From assembly GCF_002864685.1 (NCBI RefSeq), contig NZ_NMQZ01000023.1, positions 24,769 to 88,768 of the forward strand: 64,000 bases of DNA, written 5' to 3'. The notes under the pieces are model-generated. The model saw only the letters and a list, made by a program, of their open reading frames with translations. It did not search any database and was not told the origin of the DNA. The translations under genes were made by a program, and so were the position numbers. Positions 25,302 to 34,059 of the stretch are shown here, in pieces (position 1 is the stretch's first letter; the number at the start of each line of letters is the position of its first letter). Origin of the DNA: Alloalcanivorax mobilis. GTDB taxonomy: Bacteria; Pseudomonadota; Gammaproteobacteria; Pseudomonadales; Alcanivoracaceae.

Positions 25302-26285
25302 TCAGTCCAGGGACACCCCGGAAGACTTGATGATGCCGGCCCAGAGATCGTTGTCCCTGGCCACCAACGGCTGAAATTCCGTGTAGGGCACGCCTTTCAT
25401 TCGCAACGTCAGCTTGCCCATGCGTTCCACCACCGTGGGGTCATTGGCGGCGTCCACCACCGCCTCGGAGATCGTGCTGACCAGCGGTTCGGGCATCCCG
25501 GCAGGGCCAAAAATGCCAAACCACCCGGAATAATCCATGCGCTCGAAGCCCTGCTCTTTGAACGTCGGCACATCGGGCAGCGCCGCCATGCGATCTGGCC
25601 CGGTGACACCGAGGGCGCGCAAACGGCCATCCTCGATCAGTGCCAATGCCCCTTTGCCGGACATGATCACCATCGGAATCTGGCCGGCGAGCAATTCATT
25701 CACCGACGGCGCTTCGCCCCGGAACGCCACATGAATCATGTCCAGGCCCAACTGCTCGGCAAACACATGCCCATACATGTGCCCGCTGGAACCGGCACCG
25801 TAGGTGCCATAGACCGCCTTGTCCGGATGATCGCGAACGTACTCGGCGAATTCCTTCGGGGTCGACACCGGGGTACTGGCCTTGACCACCATCACCAGGC
25901 TGGCGCTGCCGGTGCCAGCAATCGGCGTCAGCGTGTTGATCGGATCGGCGAGAGCCTCTTTATAAAGATGCGGCGCCTGAATCACCGCGGTGTTGGGCAG
26001 CAATAAGGTGTAGCCATCCGGCTTTGCCTCGCCGACGTACTCCGTGGCGATCATGCCAGCGGCGCCGGACCGGTTGTCGATCACCACCGGCACGCTCCAG
26101 CGTTGCGAAAGCTTCTCACCCAGTATCCTGGCCATCACATCATTGGCGCCGCCAGGCGGGTAAGGCACCACGATACGAACGGTATCCTGCGGGTACTCCG
26201 CCAGCGCTGGCGCGCTGAGCAGCGCGCCGATCACAAAGGTCAGGGCGCCCACAAAGCCGGATAAGTAATTTGTTTTTTTCATCAC
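25302..26285 (-). CDS. Tripartite tricarboxylate transporter substrate-binding protein (TctC/Bug)
   Basis: A 327-residue periplasmic binding protein. A signal peptide (MMKKTNYLSGFVGALTFVIG, then cleavage after SAPALA) is followed by the Bug-family opening IVVPYPPGGANDVMARILGE and the second conserved loop VVIDNRSGAAGMIATEYV. These proteins deliver carboxylates to the TctA/TctB membrane pair. It lies eight bases before the ligase gene and 35 bases after the acyl-CoA dehydrogenase gene. A second TctC (28420-29397) is in the same operon, with only one TctAB pair nearby. Confidence 0.93.
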   Translation of the reverse strand: MMKKTNYLSGFVGALTFVIGALLSAPALAEYPQDTVRIVVPYPPGGANDVMARILGEKLSQRWSVPVVIDNRSGAAGMIATEYVGEAKPDGYTLLLPNTAVIQAPHLYKEALADPINTLTPIAGTGSASLVMVVKASTPVSTPKEFAEYVRDHPDKAVYGTYGAGSSGHMYGHVFAEQLGLDMIHVAFRGEAPSVNELLAGQIPMVIMSGKGALALIEDGRLRALGVTGPDRMAALPDVPTFKEQGFERMDYSGWFGIFGPAGMPEPLVSTISEAVVDAANDPTVVERMGKLTLRMKGVPYTEFQPLVARDNDLWAGIIKSSGVSLD

Positions 26286-26320
26286 CGTCTCCTTGGAAAT
26301 AAGGGGTCACCAGCGGCGCG

Positions 26321-27472
26321 TCAGCCGGCTTCACGAATCATGTTGCGAGCGATCACCAGCTGCTGGATCTGGCTGGTGCCTTCATAGATGCGGAACAGAC
26401 GCACGTCACGATAAAACCGCTCGATGCCGTACTCGGTCATGTAGCCGGCGCCGCCGTGAATCTGTACCGCCCGGTCCGCCACCCGGCCACACATCTCCGA
26501 GGCATAGAGCTTGCAACAGGAGGCCTCGGTGCTGACATTCTCACCCAGGTCGCGACGGCGCGCCGCGTCCATCACCATGCAACGGGCGGCGTAAAGCTCT
26601 GTACGGCTGTCCGCCAGCATCGCCTGCACCAGCTGAAAATCGGCGATGCGCTCGCCAAACTGCTTGCGCTCCATGGCGTAGTTCAAGGCATCGTTGAGCA
26701 TCCGTTCCGCCACGCCCACGCAAATCGCGGCGATATGAATACGGCCCTTATCCAGCACTTTCATCGCCGTCTTGAAGCCCACTCCCGGCTTGCCGCCGAT
26801 AATATTGCGCGCCGGAACGCGGCAATCCTCGAACACCACGTCGCAGGTGTGCGCGCCACGCTGGCCCATCTTGCGGTCCGGCTTGCCGAGACTGATCCCC
26901 GGCGTGTCCGCCTCAACAATAAACGCGGAGATGCCAGCGGCGCCCGGGGTGCCGGGATCGGTGCGCGCCATCAGCGTAAAGATGCCGGCGCCCGGCGCAT
27001 TGGTGATAAACCGCTTGGTGCCGTTGATCACGTAATCCTCGCCGTCGAGCACCGCCGAGGTGCGCAGTGAAGCGGCGTCGGAGCCCGCCTCCGGCTCGGT
27101 GAGCGCGAACGAGGCCATGATCTCGCCGCTGGCCAGGCGCGGCAGATAGCGCTCTTTCTGTTCATCGCTGCCATCCATCAGAATGCCCTGCGAGCCGATG
27201 CCCACGGTGGTGCCGAACAGGGAGCGGAACGCCGGCGAGGTCTTGCCCATTTCAATCATCACCAGGGCCTCTTCCTCCATGGTGACGCCGAGGCCGCCGT
27301 ATTGCTCCGGAATGGTCAAGCCAAACAGACCGATCGCCTTCATCTCGGCGACAAGGTCCTCGGGAATGGCATCGTGTTCGGCGACCCACTCTTCGTTGGG
27401 CACCAGACGTTCACGGACAAAACGGCTGATGGTGTCCAACAGCGCGTTCATGGTGTCTTGGTCACGGATCAT
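26321..27472 (-). CDS. Acyl-CoA dehydrogenase
   Basis: A 383-residue FAD enzyme that introduces a 2,3-double bond into an acyl-CoA. Visible are FALTEPEAGSDAASLRTSA (FAD/substrate loop), ITNAPGAGIFTLMART, YAMERKQFGERIADFQLVQ and the C-terminal QIHGGAGYMTEYGIERFYRD, a normal ACAD. The catalytic Glu of short-chain enzymes falls in the ...YGIERFYRD region. Start chosen at ATG 27472, preceded by AGGAGA; the frame is open further upstream but without family similarity. It sits between an SDR gene and a TctC gene. Confidence 0.94.
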   Translation of the reverse strand: MIRDQDTMNALLDTISRFVRERLVPNEEWVAEHDAIPEDLVAEMKAIGLFGLTIPEQYGGLGVTMEEEALVMIEMGKTSPAFRSLFGTTVGIGSQGILMDGSDEQKERYLPRLASGEIMASFALTEPEAGSDAASLRTSAVLDGEDYVINGTKRFITNAPGAGIFTLMARTDPGTPGAAGISAFIVEADTPGISLGKPDRKMGQRGAHTCDVVFEDCRVPARNIIGGKPGVGFKTAMKVLDKGRIHIAAICVGVAERMLNDALNYAMERKQFGERIADFQLVQAMLADSRTELYAARCMVMDAARRRDLGENVSTEASCCKLYASEMCGRVADRAVQIHGGAGYMTEYGIERFYRDVRLFRIYEGTSQIQQLVIARNMIREAG

Positions 27473-27549
27473 TGTTTCTCTCCTGCCCGCTTCGCGGGTG
27501 TGCGGTGCCCGGGCCGGCTCCTGGCCCGGGCCAATGAAGAAAAGCGCGC

Positions 27550-28374
27550 TCAGCCGCCGGCCAGCGCGTCGCTGAAATCGCGGCCACCGGCCAGCGAGCT
27601 GCCGCCGTCCACGGTCAGCACCGAGCCGGTCACATAGCTGGCCAGCGGCGAGCACAGCATCAACGCCATGTTGGCGACTTCCTCTTTGCGCCCCAGCCGT
27701 CCCAACGGCACGCTCGCTTCCATTTGCTCAAGCGCCTGCTCACTGGGCGCCAGACGCTGAATGCCCTCGGTGTCACCAATCGGCCCCGGCACCAGGGAGT
27801 TCACGCGAATGCCGTCCGCGCCCCATTCCATCGCCAATACCCGGGTGATCATGTCGACTCCGGCCTTGGCCGCGCAGGCGTGTACCTGGTAGCGGGTCGG
27901 GTTGAAGGCCTGCGGCGCGGAAATGTTCAGTACCGCGGCGCCGGGCTTGCGCAGATAGGGGTGCGCGGTACGGATCACATTGAAGGTGCCGAGCAAATCG
28001 ATGTCGACCACGGTTTTGAAGCCATTCGCGGACATGCCCAGGGCCGGCGCCACGAAGTTGCCGGCGGCCCCGGAAATCAAAACGTCGATGTCGCCGAACC
28101 GCGAGTGCGCCTGTTGCAATGCGCGCTCCACCGCCGCCGCGTCGCGCACATCGGCGCTGCATCCAGCGGCGTCGCCACCGTCAGCACCAATGCCTTCCAC
28201 CGCGCGTTCGACGCGGTCCGCCGAACGGCTGATGATAAACACCCTGGCGCCACCGGCGGCGAAGGCTTCGGCGATGGCCAGGTTAATGCCACTGCTGCCA
28301 CCGGCAACGAACACATGGTGCCCAGCGTACCAGCGCGGCAACGCCTCGTTCACGGCCTGTGCCTGATTGCTCAT
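27550..28374 (-). CDS. DECR2-like short-chain dehydrogenase (2,4-dienoyl-CoA reductase type)
   Basis: A 274-residue SDR with cofactor loop VAGGSSGINLAIAEAF and SRS in the position selecting NADPH. Two stretches match the peroxisomal 2,4-dienoyl-CoA reductase subfamily: SGAAGNFVAPA and YQVHACAAKAGVDMITRVLA, followed by EWGADGIRVNSLVPGPI. As in that subfamily the usual catalytic Tyr of YxxxK is absent (Ala is four residues before the Lys). The enzyme would reduce conjugated dienoyl-CoA so that beta-oxidation of unsaturated acids can go on. It sits among ligase, dehydrogenase and transporter genes. Confidence 0.85.
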   Translation of the reverse strand: MSNQAQAVNEALPRWYAGHHVFVAGGSSGINLAIAEAFAAGGARVFIISRSADRVERAVEGIGADGGDAAGCSADVRDAAAVERALQQAHSRFGDIDVLISGAAGNFVAPALGMSANGFKTVVDIDLLGTFNVIRTAHPYLRKPGAAVLNISAPQAFNPTRYQVHACAAKAGVDMITRVLAMEWGADGIRVNSLVPGPIGDTEGIQRLAPSEQALEQMEASVPLGRLGRKEEVANMALMLCSPLASYVTGSVLTVDGGSSLAGGRDFSDALAGG

Positions 28375-28419
28375 GGAATGCCTCCTCCCGGCGCGGCCGC
28401 ATTAATGGCCGCACGCGAA

Positions 28420-29397
28420 TCAATGAATGGTGATGCCGGTCTCGGCGATCAGGTTGCCCCAGGTCTTCATGTCCTCGCGCACCACCTCGGCAAAGGCATC
28501 CGAGCGACTGCCCACCGGCGTCAGACCCAAGCGCGTCAGTAACTCCGAAGTCTTTTCGTCCTGAACAATGTCGGACACTTCCTTGGAAAGCTTGTCACGC
28601 ACGTTGTCATCAATGCCCGCCGGCGCCAGCAGACCAAACCAGCCATAGGCATCAAAGCCTGAGTAGCCGAGTTCTTTCAGGGTCGGCACTTCCGGTTGCG
28701 TGGAAAGCCGATCACTGCCGGTCACCGCCAGCACCCGGAAGGCACCGGTGTCCAGCTGCGAGCGCGCCGAAGCGGCATCGATGATGGCGACACGCACCTG
28801 TTTGCCCAGTAACGCATTGAGCAAGGGCGCGGCACCAGGATAGGGAATGTGCAGCAGATCCATGCCGGTCTGCTTATTCAGGTATTCGGCATAGATATGG
28901 CTTGAAGTGCCCATGCCGTAGTTGCCCATTTCGTATTCGCCGGGGTTGTCCTTGACCCGTTTGACCAGCTCCTCGAAGGTCTTCACCGGCATGTCGTCGG
29001 TGACCACGATCAGATTCTGCGAGCGGGCCACTTCCGAGATCGGCGTGAAATCGCGCACCGGATCGTAGTGAAGATTTTCGAACAGGGCCGGCGCCTGGGT
29101 GATGAAATTAATGCCGAACAGCAAGGTGTAGGGGTCGCCCTTGGCCTTGGCCACCTGGGTGTTGCCAATATTGCCGCTGGCGCCGGCGCGGTTGTCCACC
29201 ACCACCGGCACCTCCCAACGGTCGGACAGTTCCAGGGCCACCGCCCGGGCCAGCGTGTCGGTGGCGCCGCCTGGCGGGTACGGCACGATAAAGCTGATCT
29301 CGCGCTGCGGGTAGGAATCCGCCTGTGCCACGCACCAGGGCAAAAGAAAGAACAATGTGCAAAGCAGGGGCTTCAAGGCCCGGATTGTTATTGGCAT
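28420..29397 (-). CDS. Tripartite tricarboxylate transporter substrate-binding protein (TctC/Bug), second copy
   Basis: A 325-residue protein with signal peptide (LKPLLCTLFFLLPWCVAQA) and the Bug-family motifs FIVPYPPGGATDTLARAVA and VVVDNRAGASGNIGNTQV. It is clearly homologous to the TctC at 25302-26285 but diverged, so it is not a recent duplication. Different binding proteins can feed one TctAB pair with different carboxylates. It follows the ligase gene at 29431 by 33 bases. Confidence 0.93.
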   Translation of the reverse strand: MPITIRALKPLLCTLFFLLPWCVAQADSYPQREISFIVPYPPGGATDTLARAVALELSDRWEVPVVVDNRAGASGNIGNTQVAKAKGDPYTLLFGINFITQAPALFENLHYDPVRDFTPISEVARSQNLIVVTDDMPVKTFEELVKRVKDNPGEYEMGNYGMGTSSHIYAEYLNKQTGMDLLHIPYPGAAPLLNALLGKQVRVAIIDAASARSQLDTGAFRVLAVTGSDRLSTQPEVPTLKELGYSGFDAYGWFGLLAPAGIDDNVRDKLSKEVSDIVQDEKTSELLTRLGLTPVGSRSDAFAEVVREDMKTWGNLIAETGITIH

Positions 29398-29430
29398 GTT
29401 GTCACCTTTGATTGTGGGTTCGAAAACGGA

Positions 29431-31092
29431 TCAGGCTAGCCGGTGCTCCTCTTGGATCTGTCTCCAGAGCACTTTGCCGGCGCCGGATTTGGGCAGCGAA
29501 TCGACGAATACCACCCGCCGGGGCGCTTTATAGACCGCCATCTTTTGCCGCGCCCAATCAATGATTTGTTGCTCGCTGACCTGGCCGGCGGGCCCCTCCT
29601 TGAGCACGATCACCGCCTCGACCCGTTCGCCGCTTTTTTCATCGGGAACCGAAATCACGCAGGCCTCTCGCACCGCCGGGTGGTGATACATGAAGTTTTC
29701 GATCTCCGCCGGCCAGACCTTGTAACCGGACACGCTGATCATTCGCTTGAGCCGGTCGACCAGGAAGAAATAGCCGTCCTCGTCGCGGTAGGCGAGATCG
29801 CCGGTGCGAAAGAAGCGCAGCCCGTCGCGTTGCAGAAACGCCTCGCGGTTGGCCTGATCGTTGTTCCAGTAGCCGTGCATGACCTGCTCGCCATGGGTGA
29901 TCAGCTCGCCCACCTCGCCATCGGGCAGCGGCTCGCCGGTCTCCGGGTCCACCACCCTGGAGAGCACGCCGAACGTGGCCACGCCGAGACACTGGCGTTT
30001 GTTCCGCGAGACCGGATTGGCGTGCAAAAAGGCGGCGGTTTCAGTGAGGCCGTAGGATTCGTTGAAGGTGATGCCGTGGTCGTCGCTGAGGGTGCGCGCG
30101 ACCGCTTCGGGCATCGCCGCGCCGCCACCGAAAATCAGCGTCAGGCTGGTAAGATCAAAGGCGGTCAAATCCTGCTTGGCGAAGAAATCCATGATCATCG
30201 CCGGCGGCGCGCCCCAGATATTGACCCGCCAGCGCTGAATCAGATCCGCCGCCAGGTCGCGGTCCCAACGGGGCATGATGACACTGGTGGCGCCGAGCAT
30301 GATCGGCAGGTTCATGGAACTTTGCAGGCCGAGCATATGAAACATCGGCGCCACCGACAGAAACACGCATTCGGCGTTCAGGGCCCGCCACACCGACGAC
30401 GCATAGATGGCGGTCATCAGATTGCGGTGATCAAGCAGGCAGCCCTTCGGCGTGCCGGTGGTCCCGGAGGTGTAAGGCAGCACACAGAGCTGATCATTGG
30501 CAAAGCGCTCGGCGCTGGCGCTGGCTTTCATTGCCAGGGCATCACGCCACGGCACCAGCGCCGGATCGTCGATCGCCCGCGCCGGGGCGCGCACCCAGCC
30601 CGGGGTGCTGTCGTTGTCCACATCGCCCAGGTAGTCGCTGTAACTGTGCAGCACCACCCGGTGTAGCCGCTCCGCATCCATGCAGGGGCGCACTTGCGAA
30701 TACAACTCCTGGGCGCAGAACGCGACCCGCGCGCCACTGTCGCCCACGTAGTGGTCCAACTCGGCGCTGGTGCTCATCGCGTTCACCGGCACCACCGCCG
30801 CGCCGAGGCTGACCGTGGCGTAAAAGGCGATGACGAACTGCGGGCAGTTCTGGCTCAGTAGCAGAACCCGGTCTCCGCGCACCACACCACAGTGTTGCTG
30901 CAGGAAGCCGGCCATCGCCCGCACCTGACCGAGCAGATCGCGATACGTGAGCACGCCGTCGTAGAACACCAGGGCGGCACGTTCCGGAAAGCGGCGCGCC
31001 GCGGCCTCGAGATTCTCGCCCAGCGTCAGCGATGGCACCGTCAGCCGCGCAGGCATGCCTTTGGGGAAAAATCGCGCATCGGGGGAATCCAT
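29431..31092 (-). CDS. AMP-forming acyl-CoA synthetase, second copy
   Basis: A 553-residue ANL ligase with ATP loop LPYTSGTTGTPKGCLLDH, NESYGLTETAAFL, FRTGDLAYRDEDGYFFLVDR, KRMISVSGYKVWPAEIE and C-terminal PKSGAGKVLWRQI with the catalytic Lys. It belongs to the fatty-acid/phenylacid-type synthetases; substrate unknown. Start chosen at ATG 31092 with GGAGG just upstream; upstream frame sequence lacks similarity. Having two different ligases in one operon suggests that more than one pathway acid is activated, for example the starting acid and a released side product (inference). Confidence 0.92.
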   Translation of the reverse strand: MDSPDARFFPKGMPARLTVPSLTLGENLEAAARRFPERAALVFYDGVLTYRDLLGQVRAMAGFLQQHCGVVRGDRVLLLSQNCPQFVIAFYATVSLGAAVVPVNAMSTSAELDHYVGDSGARVAFCAQELYSQVRPCMDAERLHRVVLHSYSDYLGDVDNDSTPGWVRAPARAIDDPALVPWRDALAMKASASAERFANDQLCVLPYTSGTTGTPKGCLLDHRNLMTAIYASSVWRALNAECVFLSVAPMFHMLGLQSSMNLPIMLGATSVIMPRWDRDLAADLIQRWRVNIWGAPPAMIMDFFAKQDLTAFDLTSLTLIFGGGAAMPEAVARTLSDDHGITFNESYGLTETAAFLHANPVSRNKRQCLGVATFGVLSRVVDPETGEPLPDGEVGELITHGEQVMHGYWNNDQANREAFLQRDGLRFFRTGDLAYRDEDGYFFLVDRLKRMISVSGYKVWPAEIENFMYHHPAVREACVISVPDEKSGERVEAVIVLKEGPAGQVSEQQIIDWARQKMAVYKAPRRVVFVDSLPKSGAGKVLWRQIQEEHRLA

Positions 31093-31136
31093 CCTGCCTC
31101 CTGTTATTGTTGTCGCGTCACTGCGTCGCCCGGGGA

Positions 31137-32315
31137 TCACTGATCCAGCGAGCGCGCCACCACCTCTTTCATCACTTCGTTGGCGCCGCCGTAGATCTTT
31201 CCTACCCGCGCATCGGTGTACAGGCGGGCAATCGGATACTCCTGCATATAGCCGTAGCCGCCATGCAGTTGCAGGCATTCATCGATCACCTGGCAGTTCA
31301 GCTGGGTGGTCCACCACTTGGCCATCGCCGCGGTCGGCACATCCAGGGTGCCGGCCAACACCCGCTCCACGCAGTCGTCCACGAAGCGTTCCGCCACCGT
31401 GGCCTGGGTGTGGCACTCAGCGAGCTTGAAACGGGTGTTCTGCAGGTCCATCAATCGCTGACCGAACACCTGGCGCTGCTGCACATAGGCCACCGTGTCG
31501 GTGATCGCCCGGCGCATGGTGGCGGTGGCCCCCAAGGCGATCAGCATGCGTTCGCGGGGCAATTGTTCCATCAATTGAATAAAGCCTCGGCCCGGCTCGC
31601 CGCCGAGCAGGTTGGCGGCGGGAACGCGCACGTCGTCGAAAAACAGCTCCGCCGTGTCCTGGCCTTTCTGGCCGATTTTTTCCAGTACCCGACCGCGCCG
31701 GAAGCCCTGCACCTGGTCGGTTTCCACCATCAGCAACGAGATGCCACGGCTGCCCTTGGCGTGGGTGTCGGTTTTCGCGATCACACAGATCAGATCAGCG
31801 TGGTAGCCGTTGGTGATGAACGTCTTGGCGCCGTTGATCACGTAGTGGTCGCCGTCAAGGCGCGCGCTGGTGCGCACCGCTTGCAAGTCGGATCCGGTGC
31901 CCGGCTCACTCATGGCGATGGCGGCCACGCGCTCGCCACTGGCCAGGCGTGGCAGCCATTGGCGCCGTTGCGCCTCGCTGCCGTAATTGAGGATGTAATG
32001 GGCAACAATGCCGCTGTGCACATTGAGGCTGAAGCTGTTCACCAAACCCCGCGCCTGTTCCTGGCAGATCACCGCTTCATGGGCGAAGTTGCCGCCGCCA
32101 CCGCCGTATTCCTCGGGAATACTGGCGCACAGCAGCCCCAGCTCACCCAGTTGCGTCCACACTTCCCGGTCCGGGTAGCCCTGGGCCGCCCAGCGGGATT
32201 CGCGGGGCGCGAATTCCTGCTCAAAGATCCTGCGCACCGAGCCCTGCAGAATGCGCAGCTCGTCGTCCATCCAGCGTGGCTCTTGCCAATCACGCTCTTG
32301 GTCGTGCATATACAC
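31137..32315 (-). CDS. Acyl-CoA dehydrogenase, second copy
   Basis: A 392-residue flavoenzyme with AIAMSEPGTGSDLQAVRTSA, VINGAKTFITNGYHADLICV, VQQRQVFGQRLMDLQNTRF and the C-terminal QLHGGYGYMQEYPIARLYTDARV. The AG-Y-x-x-EYPIAR-type end is typical of isovaleryl/branched or long-chain ACADs. It is distinct in sequence from the enzyme at 26321-27472. Two ACADs in one operon can act on successive intermediates or form a heterocomplex as in steroid side-chain degradation. It lies three bases after the upstream SDR gene's stop. Confidence 0.94.
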   Translation of the reverse strand: MYMHDQERDWQEPRWMDDELRILQGSVRRIFEQEFAPRESRWAAQGYPDREVWTQLGELGLLCASIPEEYGGGGGNFAHEAVICQEQARGLVNSFSLNVHSGIVAHYILNYGSEAQRRQWLPRLASGERVAAIAMSEPGTGSDLQAVRTSARLDGDHYVINGAKTFITNGYHADLICVIAKTDTHAKGSRGISLLMVETDQVQGFRRGRVLEKIGQKGQDTAELFFDDVRVPAANLLGGEPGRGFIQLMEQLPRERMLIALGATATMRRAITDTVAYVQQRQVFGQRLMDLQNTRFKLAECHTQATVAERFVDDCVERVLAGTLDVPTAAMAKWWTTQLNCQVIDECLQLHGGYGYMQEYPIARLYTDARVGKIYGGANEVMKEVVARSLDQ

Positions 32316-32318
32316 TCC

Positions 32319-33140
32319 TCAGGGGCGCCCGCCACCACAGATGATGGATTGCCCGCTGATGTAGTTGGATTCGGGGAGACAAAACAGGTACACCGCGCCG
32401 GCGGCTTCCGCGGCGCTGCCGGCGCGGCCCAGGGGAATCGACGCCTCCGCCGCTTTCAGGTTGGCCGCCTTGACGCCCACCGGAATTTCCCGGTTCTCGA
32501 TGTTCACCGTGGTGCGCTGATCGGTGGCCTGGGTCAGGCGGGTGTTGATCAGGGCGAACGCCACGCAATTGACGTTGACCTTGTAACGGCCCCATTCCTT
32601 CGCCATCGCCTTGGTGAGGCCGACGATGCCGGCTTTGGCCGAGGCATAGTTAACCTGACCGGCGTTGCCCATCACCCCGGAGGTGGAGGAAATATTGACC
32701 ACCTTGCGGAACACCGCCCTGCCCTGCTCCGCCTCTTTCTTGGCCTGCTCGCGCAAATAAGGCGCGGCGGCCCGAAGGATGCGAAACGGCGCGGTGAGAT
32801 GCACCTCGAGAATCGCCGACCACTGCTCGTCGCTCATCTTCTGAATCACGTTGTCCCAGGTGTAACCGGCGTTATTGACGATGATGTCGAGGCCGCCCAG
32901 TTGCTCAATGGCGGTGTTGACGAAACGATCGGCGAAGCCTTCCTCGGTGACACTGCCCACGCAGGCCACCGCCTTGCCACCGGCGGCGACGATGTCCGCC
33001 ACGGTCTGCCCGGCCGGTTCCGGGTCGAGGTCGTTGACCACCACGGCGGCGCCTTCGGCGGCCAGCTTGAGCGCGATTTCCCGGCCAATGCCCCGGCCGG
33101 AACCGGACACCAGCGCCACTTTATTTTGTAATGCCGTCAT
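32319..33140 (-). CDS. Short-chain dehydrogenase, hydroxyacyl-CoA type
   Basis: A 273-residue classical SDR: NAD loop VSGSGRGIGREIALKL, NNAGYTWDNVIQKMSDEQW, catalytic Ser in NISSTSG and YASAKAG (YxxxK). The TWD..IQKM and YNVNCVAFALINT-like features resemble the hydroxyacyl-CoA dehydrogenase domain of multifunctional enzyme 2, so oxidation of a 3-hydroxyacyl-CoA is likely. Start at ATG 33140 overlaps the MaoC stop (ATGA); a start at 33173 would add 11 residues. It follows the two hydratase-like genes, as expected for successive beta-oxidation steps. Confidence 0.92.
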   Translation of the reverse strand: MTALQNKVALVSGSGRGIGREIALKLAAEGAAVVVNDLDPEPAGQTVADIVAAGGKAVACVGSVTEEGFADRFVNTAIEQLGGLDIIVNNAGYTWDNVIQKMSDEQWSAILEVHLTAPFRILRAAAPYLREQAKKEAEQGRAVFRKVVNISSTSGVMGNAGQVNYASAKAGIVGLTKAMAKEWGRYKVNVNCVAFALINTRLTQATDQRTTVNIENREIPVGVKAANLKAAEASIPLGRAGSAAEAAGAVYLFCLPESNYISGQSIICGGGRP

Positions 33141-33580
33141 TGTTCTTTCTCCCGGTCCGATATCGGCAGGCACAGCACCGCCTCACCGCTGATTTTGGTT
33201 TCGCCCTGCTGATTGCGTGTCACCAGCGCCAGGGTCGCCAGCCAGTGGCCATCGACCTGTTGCAGTTCGCGCACCTCGCCAGCGCAATGGATCACTTCGC
33301 CGACCCGGGTAATGGCGGCGAAGCGCACCTGAAAGCGGCGGATCGTCGACTGCGGCACCCACTGGGTGAGCAAACGGCCCAGCCAGGCCATCGACAACAT
33401 GCCGTGGGCGAACACGTCGTCCATACCAGCACGGCGGGCGAAATCGATGTCCACATGAATCGGGTTGTGATCGCCGGAGGCCCCGCAGTACAGCGCCAGA
33501 TCCAGCCGGCTCACCGGCCCCGCGGTGAGCTCCGGCAACACCATGCCAACGCGCAGATCGGCCATCTTCAATTGCGTCAT
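33137..33580 (-). CDS. MaoC-like (R)-specific hydratase
   Basis: A 147-residue hotdog protein with the hydratase-2 motif YCGASGDHNPIHVDIDFARR, containing the catalytic Asp and His, and FAHGMLSMAWLGRLL. It should hydrate a 2-enoyl-CoA or dehydrate a 3-hydroxyacyl-CoA. The neighbouring gene (33593-34036) encodes the partner-type FAS1-like hotdog; such pairs form one active heterodimer in HadAB and steroid-pathway hydratases. Its stop overlaps the SDR start. Confidence 0.92.
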   Translation of the reverse strand: MTQLKMADLRVGMVLPELTAGPVSRLDLALYCGASGDHNPIHVDIDFARRAGMDDVFAHGMLSMAWLGRLLTQWVPQSTIRRFQVRFAAITRVGEVIHCAGEVRELQQVDGHWLATLALVTRNQQGETKISGEAVLCLPISDREKEQ

Positions 33581-33592
33581 TTCTGGCCTCCT

Positions 33593-34036
33593 TCAGCCGT
33601 TGCGAACCACGGTGACACAACGCAGATCCGCCACCGTCGTGCCCTGGTGATCAACCACCCGTGTGTCGCGAACCACGAATTCCAGGGCGCCCCCTTTTTT
33701 GCTGTAAATATCGCCAATGCGCTGCTCAAAGGTGAGGCGCTCGCCGGCGTACACCAGCCGGTGGTACTCAAACCCTTGCTCGCCGTGGAGCACCTTGGCG
33801 ATGTCGATGCCGAGCAGCGCTCGCAGAGCGCCGGGGTCCGGCGCCTCCATTTCCAGGCAGAACAGAAAGGTGGGCGGCACCGGCAGGTGCGGATGTCCGG
33901 CGGCGCGCGCCGCTTCCAAATCCCGGTACAGCGGGTCCTGTTCGCCTATGGCGTTAGCGAAAGCGCGCAGACGGCCCGCTTCCACCTCGGCGCTGAACGG
34001 CTCAAAACGGTGGCCGATAAAACCTTGATCGATCAT
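33593..34036 (-). CDS. FAS1-like dehydratase domain protein
   Basis: A 147-residue hotdog-fold protein of the FAS1-like dehydratase/MaoC N-terminal type (FEVEAGRLRAFANAIGEQDP-like opening, VPPTFLFCLEME, HGEQGFEYHRLVYAGERL). It lacks the catalytic Asp-His pair of hydratase 2, so it is probably the substrate-holding partner of the MaoC protein encoded 12 bases downstream. Start at ATG 34036 with GGGAGAG upstream; the frame is open further but unrelated. Confidence 0.88.
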   Translation of the reverse strand: MIDQGFIGHRFEPFSAEVEAGRLRAFANAIGEQDPLYRDLEAARAAGHPHLPVPPTFLFCLEMEAPDPGALRALLGIDIAKVLHGEQGFEYHRLVYAGERLTFEQRIGDIYSKKGGALEFVVRDTRVVDHQGTTVADLRCVTVVRNG

Positions 34037-34059
34037 TCGTACTCTCCCGACGGGCCGTT

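Noticed and set aside
31032..33131. 699-codon open frame on the plus strand
   Set aside because: Antisense to an acyl-CoA dehydrogenase and an SDR gene with clear motifs; the composition is that of a shadow frame.
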